A stretch of DNA of 64,000 nt from Magnolia sinica (lineage: Eukaryota; Streptophyta; Magnoliopsida; Magnoliales; Magnoliaceae). A model generated the notes under the pieces. It saw only the letters and a program-made list of their open reading frames with translations, searched no databases and was not told where the DNA came from. The position numbers were made by a program, and so were the translations under genes. Positions 12,340-24,850 of the stretch are shown piece after piece. The stretch's first letter is position 1. Each line of letters starts with the position of its first letter. The stretch lies in contig NC_080578.1 in the NCBI RefSeq assembly GCF_029962835.1, forward strand, positions 48,229,001-48,293,000, read 5' to 3'.

Positions 12340-14089
12340 TGTCACGCCCTAAACTCAGAAACTGGGCTCACAAAATTTTTGATCGCCGAATCCGGTGCTG
12401 ACAGCTTCCGTAGTACCCCATTCTTGGCTCTTGGCGCCCATACGCCAGATTCTGATCTTAGGATCCTACAAGGAGGATTTTTCAATGTACATTCATTTCG
12501 TAAGTAGCATAACCGAAAGTTTACCCAAATCACAAAGGCAACACCATCATCACATATCCACTAATATTAAAACTTTTAAGTACAACGTATAAAAGGAAAT
12601 ACAATAATAATATCGGAAGCTCTAAAAGTCCGCTGCACGCTCCAAGCTCTATCGTGCATAAGCTTATGAAAAGCTTAGAGGGTGGTGTAAGTGTGTGCAC
12701 AATACAAGTGTCAAGCACATAAATATTAGAATAAGTGAAAATACTGGCAAGTCTATAAGTCATTCAATATTAGAGTATGCAATGCAGATCGGCTATACAA
12801 TGCGGAGTCATAATGAGCCAAATATCAGATACCGAGGATGCAATACAATATGCAATTCTAAAGAGCCACGAATACCATCAGTCTCATCTAGGCCATATAA
12901 ATGCAAAAAACATAGCGACCTAAATGTCATATGCCACGAATGTAATGCAATATGCAGATCCTAGTGAGTCCATAATACCATCAACCTTATTCAGGCTATG
13001 CAAAACAGAAGCATAATAAACCAAATGTTATGTGTTGAGGATGCAATGTAAATAAAATGACCAAGCTGGAGTGTGAAGTCGGGATGATAGTACGTAGTAT
13101 TGCAAGCTGTGGGGTCCATCACAAGGGACTTCTATCCAAACCAGTCGCATACCTAAATTTGGATAGCCAGACTCAATGTGGTAAATTCCTGATTTAAGGT
13201 GAGTCGCACACCCCAACTGAAATCCTGGCCATTGCGAAGGTACACATAACAATTAGTTGCACACCACCAACCCGAGTGGATAGTGAATGAATAAATGAAT
13301 GAGTAAAATACTGATTATGCAACTCCTACTCAATAAGTCCATATATCAGTACCATACATCTCTGAGATCATCACCAGGGTCTAGTACACTCTACACAATA
13401 TGCCGCCCCATCAAGCGCACAACTGGGTAAGTGGAAGAGACCTCACTATCCACCTACCAATATCGGCTCGGCTCGTCGATAGCGGACTCATTTATGAGCT
13501 GGTCAGACTTAGCCTAACATTGCCTACTCCCTCAAGCAGGTAAGGCCACACCCCCTCCTAACTGATCACGACGCAGTAGGAGACCCGGCCTATTGATATA
13601 CGGATCTCATGTGCTCATATATATCCACTCGGTCTAGACGTTAGAGCGTCCTCTAGTACCAAGAGGGTTTAGGAACTTTCACTCAGGGACATCTATGGCA
13701 CCCCATGTAGAAAAAGATTTTGGTGTCCCATCTGGTCATCCACGATATGCCTATGGAGGCTACGGCCCTGATGTCGCTAGGGCATATAGTGGTCATATCA
13801 CAAAATGTGAAATGCATTAGTCATACCATCCAGTCATGCATCAAACATGCGCGTATCGCGCACTCATGTGGGCCAACTCCGTTTCACAAGGAGTCCCATA
13901 GTAAACCAACACAATGGCATGTGCTATGATCAATCATTCCTCATATCAAACATACATATGATATGCATGGGCATGGATCGTGGAGCTATACTAAGCATGT
14001 TATATAATAATGATGTACTCTCCTCATATCAAGGATGGGAGGCCTAAGGGAAGGTCACAATGTGGACATTTAACCATCATTGCCCTTAA

Positions 14090-15760
14090 TGTGGACATTC
14101 AACTAACATTGCTCCCAAGGAGTGGCCCTCATAGGGCCAAACATATAGTGGGGCCCATGGCCTCATAAGGGCCTCACATACAACATAATGGGCCTCACAC
14201 AAGAGCCCAATATACATCACAATGGGCCTCACTCAAGGGCCACATATACATCATATCGAGCCTCACTCATGGGCCATAAATATATCGCTTTGGGCCTCAT
14301 TAATGGGCCATAAATACATCACATTGGGCCTCATGGGGCGACCCATAATCCATCAAAATAGATGGGCCACATGCACATCATATACCTCGAGGTGGGCCTA
14401 CAAGATAGGCCTAAATATAATAAATATCATGGTGGACCCCACGTCCCATGGACGGTGTAGATATACATCAAGGTAAGGTCCATGTCCAACAACAGATGGA
14501 CGGCTGGATCTAGAATACATGCATCAGGAGTCCCATCGTCCCCAACAAATGGATGGTGCAGATATAGAATACATACATGAAGGTGGGCCCCACCTATCCC
14601 AACCTATGGATGGTGTGAATAAGACCCATATATCACAGTCGACCCCACACAGCCCATCCAGATGGACGGTGTTGATATACAATACATACGTCAACATGGG
14701 CCCCACGACCTGGATGGTGTGAATATACAACACATATAACGGTGGCCCCACATCTCACGTGGCTGGACGGAGTAGATACAACATGTACATCATGTTGGGC
14801 CCACGTCTTATGGACAATGCAGATAAAACATGTACATCATGATGGGCCCACATCCAGCCCATTTGAACGAACAGGATGGATAAAGCACATACATCGCGGT
14901 GGAGTCCCATGGAGAGACGGTGTGTGCAACACATACCTCAAGGTGGGCCCCACACGTCCGGCCAACAGATGGATGGCGTGGCACAAAACACATATATCAA
15001 GGTGGGTTCCAAGGTGTGGGTAATTCTACAAGGCATGGTGTAAGGCACCATCATCAATGGGGGCCCAACGGTTTGGGGTAGCCCAAAGGGTATCACTAAC
15101 ATCAAGGTGGGCTCAATAGTTTGGGATAGCCCAATAAGAGAAGATGGAAATGGGCTTGATAATGGGCTCTAGGGAGGTTTGCAACGTGGACATTTAACCA
15201 CCATTGCACCTAGAGCACGGCCCGCCATAGAATCTAACTTACAATGGGGAAAGGGCCTCATACAATCACAATGGGCCTCATACAATCACAATGGGCCACA
15301 TACAATCTTAATGGGCCTCATACAATCACAATGGGCTACATATAATCTCAATGGGCCTCATACAATCACAATAGGCCACATACAATCTCAATGGGCCTCA
15401 TACAATCACAAAGGGCCACGACACATGGGCCAATATATACATCACAATGGGCCTCTCGCACGAGTCTAATTTACATCACAATGGGCCTCTCGCACGAGTC
15501 TAATTTACATCACAATGGGCCTCTCACACAGGCCTAATATACATCACCATGGGCCACATCTCATGGGCCTCATATACGTTAAGTGGGCCGCATCACATGG
15601 GCCTTAACAATGGGTATCATATACATCAAGTGGGCCACATCACATGGGCCTCAACAATGGGCATCATATACATCAAGTGGGCCGCATCACATGGACCTCA
15701 ACAATGTGCCTCATATACATCAAATGGGCCCACTGTCCTAACTGGACCATCTGCACCATT
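14090..15760. repeat. TGGGCC-rich short-period arrays inside L1
   Basis: Dozens of GGGCC/GGCCC words occur every 20-60 bp, joined by phrases such as ACATATACATCA. At 15252-15420 the pattern is a regular tandem with a 20-bp unit, GGGCCTCATACAATCACAAT, about eight copies with point changes. At 15448-15520 a 34-bp unit containing CTCTCGCACGAGTC is doubled. The spacers are repeats themselves and are not unique, so this is not a CRISPR array. ORFs across it are repeat artefacts. Confidence 0.85.
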
Positions 15761-16447
15761 CATCTATATTTAGGGATTATTTTAGAGCATTACCCAAAAA
15801 AATGAATCACATTGGAAGATTATCTGGACCATACCACAAATAGCAGTGGAGATAATGATTTTCACCGTTAACAATTCACAGGCCCACCAAAACATTTATT
15901 TTCCAATCAGTTCATAAGGTCACAAAGATCTGAATTAAGAGGAAAACAATTTCCATATTGATCCAAAAATTCTGGAACCCCAAACGGGTTTCAATGGTAG
16001 ATGATCATCCTCCAATGATTTTTTGCAATGTGATCCACCTGATAAACGTTCAATCCAGCAGCTATATAGCTAGGAGATGGATGGTCTGGATTAAAACACA
16101 AACCTCATGGTTAGGGCCCACAGAACTGCTGACGTCAGAGCAGCAGCTATATAGCTGGTGGGCCAGTCCAGCTGATGGACTGCATAGTTAAAACCCATAC
16201 ATCATGTGGGGTCCGTACAGATGGATGGTATGGATGAAACCCATAGAACTTTGCTGACGACAATATAGTAACCATGGGCTGCTCGTCCAGTAGATGGACG
16301 GTTTAGATGTAAAACAGATGGACGGGTTGATAAAATACATGATCCTGTGGGACCCACAGAACTTGTTGGCGTTAATCCAGCAGTTGTATAGCTGATGGGA
16401 TAAAACGCATAACTCATGTGGGACCCTCAAAGCTTGCCGACGTCAAT

Positions 16448-16469
16448 CCAGCAGCTATATAGCTGCTGG
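16448..16469. repeat. Perfect 22-bp palindrome (core CAGCTATATAGCTG)
   Basis: The 14-bp core is extended by four further paired bases on each side. Related imperfect copies stand at about 16050, 16140, 16377 and 17042 in L1, near 61212 in L2, and as CAGCTAGCTGCTGG at about 24808, 36980 and 46150 in the plus-strand LTRs. Each lies beside a GTGGG/TGGGCC motif. Confidence 0.8.
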
Positions 16470-18112
16470 GGTCCCCATAGATGGACGGTGGAATGTAACA
16501 CATACCTCATAATCAATCCACAAATGGACGATTTAGATACAACAGGTACATCACAGTGGAGTCCCGTAGTGGAACGGCTTGGATAAAACCCATACCTCAT
16601 GGTGGGGTCCATACGTGTGGCCCACCAACAAAATGGACAAACGGTATGGATTTAACACACGCATCATGATCAGGCTGCTATCCAGGCCCCTGGACGACTG
16701 CCTGGATATAAAACAGATATATCATGGTGCTCCCCACCCTCCAGACCACTGGACGGTGTGGATATAAAACATATGCATCACATGTGGGTCCCACACGGAT
16801 CAACAGTTTGGATATAAAACATACCTCATGATCAGGGCCTACAAAACTTGTTGACAACACTACAGTGGGCCCACTATCCTGAAAATGGATGGACGGCTAG
16901 GATGAAATACATATATCAAGGTGGGTCCCATCCCACATGTGCAGCATGTGTGGGGTGGGCCCCACACGTCCAAAAACGGACGAACGATTATGGATATGAC
17001 ACATATCATATGATCAGACCCCCAGAACTTGCAATGACATTACGTCAGCTATACAGCTGCGTGGGACCCACCGTCCACGGTCTGGACAGTATGGATCCGC
17101 ACATGCATCAAGGTGGGTTCACATGTGCAGCCCACCTCAGTTTAGGATCAAACTAATATTTGTGTTTTCCCCTTCATTCGGGCCTGTGTGACCGACCGGT
17201 CACGCAGGCCCCAAATCGGGCAGCAAGGTGGCTCACTAGGTGGATGGCTTGAATAAATACATACTTCATGGTGGGGTCCATCCAGGTAGGCCACACTACC
17301 TCATCATCACCATAAAAAAAAATGAAATCGATGGAGAGAGAGAGAGAGAGGAAGAAACGGCGGAGATGGGAGGAGCTTCACCACTATGAGCTCCTCCATG
17401 GACATGCATACATTAAGATGGCCCCCAAAAATCATGTGGACCCTAAATCACAACCAAGATCTAGCGCCATGAACACCCACCGATTTCTCTCCTTCTTGGC
17501 TCCTTGGAATGCTAAGCTCCTAAGCTCTCTCTTTGATGGAAGATAATAATGATTGAAGGGCTAGGATGGGAGATATGGAGGTAGGAAGTGAGCCACACAT
17601 AAAACTCTCTCTCCTTGGAAAGCTTAGATGTCCACCCTCTTAGGAATTGCTGAGAATGGAGTGAGAAATGAGAGAGAGAGGAGTGGTGTGTAAGAGATAT
17701 GACATGGAAAGCATGGGTTTCATTGACTTTTGTGATGAGAGGAATGGGCTAAGCATGGGTTGCTTCGATTAGTTTGTGAGAGAGGTATGGGTGAGTGATG
17801 GGTTGTACTTTAATTGATTGATGTGATGGATAATAAAGATTCTCTTAGAATTCACAACGCGCAGTGTTTCTTCGAAATATATGCAGGCCCACAACTCCTG
17901 GCCTGGGTATCGCATCGGCACGCGAGATGCGGCGTTGGAACCGCAGCAACAACGCGGTTATTAAGATATAAGTTTTGAGTCGAGTCGGCATAGATGTACA
18001 GGATGTGACTTAGAGTCATGCATAAACGCCGATTATAGGTCGTGGGTTGCTAGAATTTGACAGGGGGAATCGCAGAAGTCTAAGGAACAATATGGACTAG
18101 GATACGAGCCTT

Positions 18113-18185
18113 ACAGCTCTCCCCTCCTAATAAAAATTTCATCCTCAAAATTTACACTTCATCGTAATTAAACATAACTCATAAA
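18113..18185 (-). pseudogene. Stub of chromovirus internal region next to L1
   Basis: Read on the minus strand it contains a GAGGATGAAATTTTTATTAG phrase and a GGAGGGGAGAGC polypurine tract directly abutting the LTR start. The same arrangement precedes the plus-strand 3' LTR at 44120-44153. Only the last about 70 bp of the element body survive; the rest has been replaced by unrelated repeats. Confidence 0.65.
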
Positions 18186-18194
18186 AGAGGGGAA

Positions 18195-18680
18195 TCATTA
18201 TTATATATCTACACCGTTCATATATTTTTAGATATTATTATAGAGCATTATCCAATAAATAAACAATATTCAAAGATCATCTGGACCACACCACAAATAG
18301 TAGCAGAGAATGATTTTCACCGTTAAACGATTCATGTGGTCCCCACGATAGTTAGATTTGTCTTATTTTTCGTCTCATGCCTTAAGACGAGCTCACCAAA
18401 TGGATGGACGGTTTGGATATAACATATACCCCAATATCAAACCCACATAACTTATATACAGCAAGTCACGTGCTTGGGTGAAAAGGACGACACTGCACTT
18501 TTGTACAGTGCACGTCAACATTGTATTACGTCTAGTAAAAGCACATATACCATTTTTTAGAGTCATGTGAGGCCCACCTTAATGTATATGTTTTATCTAA
18601 GTCATTCATCCATTTTGACATATCATTTTAGGCCTTGAGCACAAAAATACAATATATAGAAGGCTGAAGTAGACCACATC
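18195..18680. mobile_element. MITE-like repeat of the GTGGGCCC family
   Basis: Sequence at 18211-18440 (ACACCGTTCATATATTTTTAG, ATCATCTGGACCACACCAC, AAATGGATGGACGGTTTGG) aligns in order with 15755-15895 in L1 and with 50180-50280 plus 60865-61145 in L2. This copy lies outside any LTR, so the repeat also exists as an independent unit. Ends are not certain. Confidence 0.55.
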
Positions 18681-19039
18681 ACATGAAACAGTTGAATTAA
18701 ATTCAAATGATCCGAATCTTACCCAACTCGATCCGACTCAGTCTCCCTGACCAAGTTGGACTTGGTTCGAGTCAGGCCAACCATACATCGGATCGGTCCA
18801 AGTCAGGTGAACCAAACTTGGTCCTAAATCGAATCAAGTTCGGATCAAGCCATAGAAATTTTGGATCGGATCGAGTTATACCCAATCAGATCCAATCTGG
18901 ACCGATGCCCAGCTCTACAAGTAGATGGGTAGACCACAACTCTAAAGAAACACATTTTGAAGTGTCATAAAAAAGTGAAAGGTCAGACCTCAAGGTAAAA
19001 AACACTTTCATTTACCAAATCTTTAGCGGGTTCGTCAAA

Positions 19040-20740
19040 AGGTACATTGTACATTGATAAGTATAACAGAGACCATGTGAATAAGTTGATAGCCATATTT
19101 ATTATTGTTAATGAAAGACCATTTCAAATGATAGAGAATCTTTCTTTTGTCAAATTAGCCAAAGGCCGTAACCCCATATACGAGAAGGTCTTCCGTACAA
19201 CAGTAAAGAGAATATGCATGAAAATGTATACAAGCGAGAAGACCAAGTTAAAAGGATAGTTAAAATCGATTTCTTGAATTATCTTGACATTAGATTTATG
19301 AACGACATCCAATCAATGAAAGGGACATATGTCACTAACTGCCCACTAAGTTGATGCTGAATGGAGGCTCTGCAAAAGAATCCTAAATTTTCGTTATCAT
19401 GCGCCTCCTCGCACTAGATTGATGATTTCAGACTGCATCTACAAATGTCTTGTGAAATGGAGCATTGAGAAGAAAATCTTCTCAATAACTTTAGACAATG
19501 CCTCTGCAAATGATAGTGTGATAACGAATTTACGGAACTAGTTTAGAGCCATCGATGACTTGTATTTTGGAGAAAAGATATTTCATGTTAGGTGTCGTGC
19601 CCACATCTTAAACTTAATTATACAAGATGGCCTTAAAACAATTGAGCCAATGATCGAGAACATAAGAAAGAGTGTAAAGTACATACGGAGGTCACCTTCA
19701 TGATTATATACATGCAATGAGATCATGAAATAGCTGAATTTATCATCTTAGAGAACAATGAAGCTGGATGTCACGACTCGTTGGAATTCAACTTTTGAAA
19801 TGTTGGATTCAACGATAGCTTTCAGAGATGTATTCTCTCACTATGCGGAGTGTGATAGTGCGTATCTTTAGTTGCCTTCTGATGATGATTAGTCAAGAGT
19901 TAAATCAGTTCACAAGTTCCTTTCAGTTTGTTATTAAACAATGAAGAAATGTTCAGGAAGCAAGTATCCAACAACAAATATATTTCTACCAAAACTTTGG
20001 ATGGTAAAAGATGTTTTGCATAGAAGCTGTAGTGGACTCGACTTTTTGCAATTAATGATAATAGGTATGCAGTTAAAGTTTGATAAGTATTAGTGTAAGT
20101 GCAGTCTGGTAATGACTGTTACAATCATTCTTGATCCTCAATATAACATATTCATGGTTATATTCATCTTTAATAAATTGTATGGTGAGAAGAGTGCCAC
20201 TGAGGTCGATAAGATTCGTGATGCAGTTGATGATTTGTACAATTTCTATGTACAAACTTTGGGCGCCACAAAAGACAATACTGCAGCCGCAGACCTATGT
20301 ACTCCTGAAGTGGATCTAGTTCTACTATTGATGAACAATGAAACACAATCGATGATTTCATGTCTTTCCTGGTACAGGTTGAGAATCAAACGCATAAAAC
20401 GTAATCAGAACTTAACCACCATCTCAAGGTGCCACTTGTAAAGTACAAAGGCAAAGAATTTGATGTTTTAGACTAGTGGAAGTTGAAATATCGTGATTCA
20501 CAATATATGTGCTCTTGTTAATGGCACGTGACATTATCAATTCCAATTTTAACCATAGCATCAGATTCTCTTTTAGTACGGGGAGTAAGGTCATGAACAA
20601 GTATCGAAGCTCACTTACACCAGAATCAGTTGAAATGATCATTTGTACACATGATTGGCTGCATCTGATCTAGGGGAAAGAGAACTCTATTGATGAGGAG
20701 TTCAATGAAGAGTAGAGTGACAAGTAAGATGAGATAGTAC
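19040..20740 (+). pseudogene. hAT-family transposase relic
   Basis: Fragments of a plant hAT (RICESLEEPER/DAYSLEEPER-like) transposase occur in order: NKLIAIFIIVNERPF at 19080; DAEWRLCKRILNF near 19355; WSIEKKIFSITLDNASAND at about 19459-19515, the catalytic-core segment with an Asp; FHVRCRAHILNLI at about 19578-19620; VTTRWNSTFEML near 19770; a LDPQY motif near 20140; and the C-terminal dimerisation segment with [19 protein letters not shown] and [18 protein letters not shown] at 20520-20670. In-frame stops and frameshifts abolish function. The N-terminal BED finger is missing upstream. Terminal inverted repeats and an 8-bp duplication could not be identified. Confidence 0.85.
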
Positions 20741-21061
20741 CTGCAACAATTGCATGAAAGAGGTTGTAGGATAAGACACTGCCTTCTATATCTCTTGCAT
20801 TTGCTTATGAGTTACAACAGAATTTTGATAGTTTTTTTGTGGACTTAAATTGTAATATTTGATTGGTGGATGAATATTTTTCTCTTTTCATTTATACTTT
20901 TAAATTAGTTAATGTTGCTTAAAGCTCATATGGTTGGTTGATTGCACTTATTCATCTTCATATTAATTATTTATATTACCTTAACCTAACCAAATATTTT
21001 TCTTCAAAATAAACATCTATAGATATATCATCGAAAGATGATTCATTGGCAGATATTTGAG

Positions 21062-21399
21062 ATTATAAAGCCCAAATCCACTCTCAAGACAGAAAGATAA
21101 AGTTACAATGTAAGTTGTGTGGAAAAGAATTTGTAAATAAAATAAATCGGTTGAAATTACGTTTGACTTGTTAGGGAGGAGACGCTACACCATGTAGCAA
21201 AGCTCATCAGGAAGTCTGGGATTTATTTTGAGCCATTTTTTACTCAAATACAAAGACTTTCTCTACCCCTTCCCCTACAACTACAACTAATACAACTAAC
21301 TACAGAAGATATAAAAGTAGCCCTATTATAATTGAAAAATGGTTAAGCAGAGGAATTGCCTCCACAGTTATTAGAGAAGAACAAGAGAGACTTTTAAGG
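21062..21399 (+). pseudogene. hAT BED zinc-finger fragment cut by L2
   Basis: The reading KLQCKLCGKEFVNKINRLK followed by a degenerate HL/C region and TPCSKAHQEVW matches the N-terminal BED-type finger of plant hAT transposases (CxxC present, the His ligand region damaged by a stop). It lies downstream of the hAT C-terminus, so it must belong to a second hAT copy or a rearranged one. It ends at 21399, where the L2 LTR begins; the last five bases, TAAGG, would be the left target duplication of L2. Confidence 0.7.
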
Positions 21400-22857
21400 T
21401 GTCACGCCCCAAACTCAGAAACTGGCCTCACAAAATTTTCGATCGCCGAATTCGGTGCCGACAGCCTCCATAGTACCCCATTCTTGACTCCCAATGTCCA
21501 TACGCCAAATTTCGATCCTAGGATCCTACAAGGAGGATTTTTCAACATACATTTAACTCGTAATAAGCATAACCACAAGTTTACCCAAATCACAAAGGTA
21601 ACATCATCATCACATATCCACTAATATAAACATTTGAATACAGTGCTGAAAGGGAAATACATATATCGAAATCAAAACTCCAGAAGTCAGCTGCACGCTC
21701 CAAGTTCAATGCTGCTACAACCTAATGCCACCTGCATGCATCTATCATGCATAAGCTTATAGAAAGCTTAGAGGGTGGTGTAAGTGTGTGCACAAGAAGT
21801 GCCAAGTATTCAAATATCAGAGTAAGCAGAAATACTGGCAAGTCTATAAATCTCACAATATCAGAGTAATGCGGAAACATGCTGGTAAGTCCATAAATAC
21901 CATCAGCCTTATCCAGGCTATGCGATGTAAAAATATAATAAGCCAATATCATATACTGAGGAAGCAATGTAGATCAGCTATGTAATGCAAAGACATAGTA
22001 AACCAAATATCATATACTGAGGATGCAATGCAATATACAAATCCCATAAAGTCCACGAATACTGTCAGCCGTATCTAGGCCATATAAATGCAGAAATATG
22101 GCGACCCAAAATATTAAATGCCGCAGATGCAATGCAGTATGTGGTGCGAATGAAATGACCAAGCTAGAGTGAAGTCGGGATGATAATACATAGTATTGCA
22201 GGCTATGGGGTCTATCACAAGAGACTTCCATCCAAACCAGTCCCATACCTAAATTTGGATAGCCAGACTCAATGTGGTAGGTTCCTGACTCAGGTTAGTC
22301 GCTCGCCCCAACCAAAATCCTGGCCATTGCAAAGGTACATAACAAATTATTTGCACACCACCAGCCTGAGTGGATAGTGAATAAATGAATGAATGAATAA
22401 ATAAATAAAATGTGAGTATACAACTCCTGCTTGATAAGTCCACATATCCATACCGTACAACTCTAGGAAAATCACCGCGATCTATTACACTTTACGCTAG
22501 CTGCCACCCTATCCGAGCGCACAACTAGGTAAGTGGAAGAGACCTCACTATCCGCTTGCCAGTGGTATATCAATGCCTACCCGGCTCATCAATAGCGGAC
22601 TCATTCCTTAAGCTAGTCAGACTCAGCTTAACATTGCCTACTTCCTCAGGCGAGTAAGGCAACATCCCCCCAACCAAACATGACACAGTGGGAGACGTGG
22701 CCTATTGGTATTCAGCACTCGAGCATTTATGTATCCACTCGGTCTAGACATTGGGGCATCCTATGGTACCAAGAGGGTTTAGAAATTTTCACCCAGGGCC
22801 ATCTATGGCGACCTGATGCTAGTAAAAAACTTCAGTTTCCCATCTGGTCATTCACGA
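21400..22857 (-). mobile_element. L2: minus-strand chromovirus LTR, first segment
   Basis: On the plus strand it opens TGTCACGCCCCAAACTCAG, the same terminus as L1, and tracks L1 (12340-13745) by eye throughout. No primer-binding site is seen to its left; hAT sequence follows directly, so this is an outer end of an insertion. It is broken at 22857/48858 by the plus-strand element, with CACGA on both sides. It resumes at 48858 and again at 60865; the far end is beyond the window. Confidence 0.85.
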
Positions 22858-24850
22858 TGTAAGACCCGTATCTTAGTTCGTACTGTTCCATCGACTGCCA
22901 CGATCCTTCCCGTCGAATTTCGGCAACCTACAACATATAATCGATGCTTACGCACGACCATAAGCCGTATCCTATAGAATTGAGTTGGCTTAATCCGAGA
23001 CTTGTACCATTACGACCGCACCGTCGCCGCCGTTCTGATGCCGCGTCTCACGCACTGATCTGATACCCTAGCTAAGAGATGTGAGCCGGCATTTATTTCA
23101 AAGAAAATGCCGCGCGTTTGTTATTCTAAGAGAATCTCTACAACATGTCCCATTAATTAATCAATAAATCACCTCATGTCAAGTACATACAACCCATGCT
23201 TTATTTCTCCACAAGTCAAGCAACCACCAAGTCAACTCTCAAGTCAAGTACACCATCACCTCACATCCATCACCCATCTCTATCTCCTTACAACCCTCTC
23301 TCTCTTTTCTCATCACATTTCCCAAGCTAGCAAGAGAAGTGCACGCCCATGCATTTTAAGAGAGAAAAGTGATTTTGGTGGCCCACTTTCCATCCCAAAA
23401 ATTCATCATCCTAACCATTTATTTCTCATCTTCCACCATCAAAGTGAGACACAATGAGATCGACTTTCCAACAGACCAAGAAGATCGAATGGTGGGTGCT
23501 TCTATATACTAGTTTTCATGTTTTTATGATGGGCCAAGTGAGGCCTACCAATCGATGGTATGAATCTCACTTTGGACCCTAAGATGTGGGCGATGGCCCA
23601 TCTTGATCCTTATGATCATTCCATGATGGGGCCATTCTCTATGGACCCCATCATGATGTTTATTTTCCATGTATGGATAGGGTCATCTAGACCTTACACT
23701 AGGTGAAGAAAGGATCCCCACCGTTAATTTTCAGTTTGATGGGCCCACGTGTAATGGGACTCACTTGATGTATGATTTCTTACAAGAGAGGGCTCATAGT
23801 GGCGGAGCCTTCCATCACACGTGTCCCACTCTCTCTCTCCCCCTCACTTTTTCATTCTTTTCATGTGATGATGTGGCCATGTGGCCCACCCGGAAGGACC
23901 CCACCATGAAGCATGTATTTTAGCCAAGCCATTTGAAGGTGGGGCCCACTTCATATATGTGTTGTATCCACACTATCCGTGCATTTAGTGGCCCACCTGA
24001 GCAGGGCCCACCTTAACACATGTGTGTGCCCACACCATCTACGTGAAAGGAAAACAGAAATATCAGTTTGATTCAAAATTTTGGTGGACTGCTCATATAG
24101 GCCCCACCTTGGTGTATGTTTCTAATCCAAGCCATCCATCCCTTTCCCTAGCTCATCTTAGGCGTTGAGTCGAAAAATGGAGCCAATCCGATGTTTTGGC
24201 GGCCCATAGCATAGCAAATGGTGGCTTTACCGTTAAAACGCACCTAATGTTTATGTACCCCGAAACATGCTCTATATTAGGCTCGCTTGGCCTGTCTTGA
24301 ATAGTAAAAACCAATGGGTGGGGTGGATTTTGTTGATGCGGGCCCCACATGTGAAAAACCTCAGAAAGATAGTTTTTTTTATAAAAAAACAATATATACA
24401 GCAGGCGCTGCTGCTGCACGGATGCTACAGCAGCGTCCTGCAGCTGCGTAGGCGGTGGGCAGGGGTCCCAAGCGTCGGCCCCACCATGATGTGTGTTGTT
24501 AATCAACACCGTACATTTGTCAGGACCCCTTTAAGACAGTAGGCCCCCCAAATATCAGCCACATGTGGAGCTCAGGTGGCCCACACAGCAGGAAACGGTG
24601 AGGATTTAAAGTCTACCATTGGAACCCTTTTGGGTTGTCAGACATTTTGGATCATATGAAATTTGTTTTTCCTATTCATCCAGGTCTATGTGACCTTACC
24701 GGCAGAGTGGATGGCAAGTAAATGTTATGGTGGGCCCCACGTGGGACCCACTGATGCATGTATTGTATCCCACACCGTCCGTGGGTGGGACGGCTGGTGT
24801 ACCTCACTCCAGCTAGCTGCTGGAGTGGCGTCACTAAGCTCTGTGAGTCC

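Larger units (their letters stand above)
12340..18112 (-). mobile_element. L1: chromovirus LTR, minus strand, 5.77 kb
   Basis: On the minus strand it starts TGTAAGGCTCGTATCCTAG and ends GGGCGTGACA. Its 3' segment (12340-12480) is the reverse complement of the plus-strand LTR ends at 39140-39283 and 48720-48857. To its right, 18113-18185 reads on the minus strand like the end of the internal region (a GAGGATGAAATTTTTATTAG phrase), so this is the 3' LTR of a minus-strand element whose body is otherwise lost. It is longer than the 4.7-kb plus-strand LTR because of expanded GGGCC arrays at 14090-15760. It preserves the unoccupied versions of two insertion sites, CACGA at 13741 and GAGAT at 15849. 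Confidence 0.85.

Noticed and set aside
15240..15530. Regular 20-bp repeats that could suggest a CRISPR-like array
   Set aside because: No unique spacers; the units abut in tandem, lie within a plant LTR and vary by point changes.
24153..24509. 118-codon minus-strand ORF in the chromovirus LTR
   Set aside because: Lies in LTR/MITE-like sequence; the partner LTR does not keep it open.
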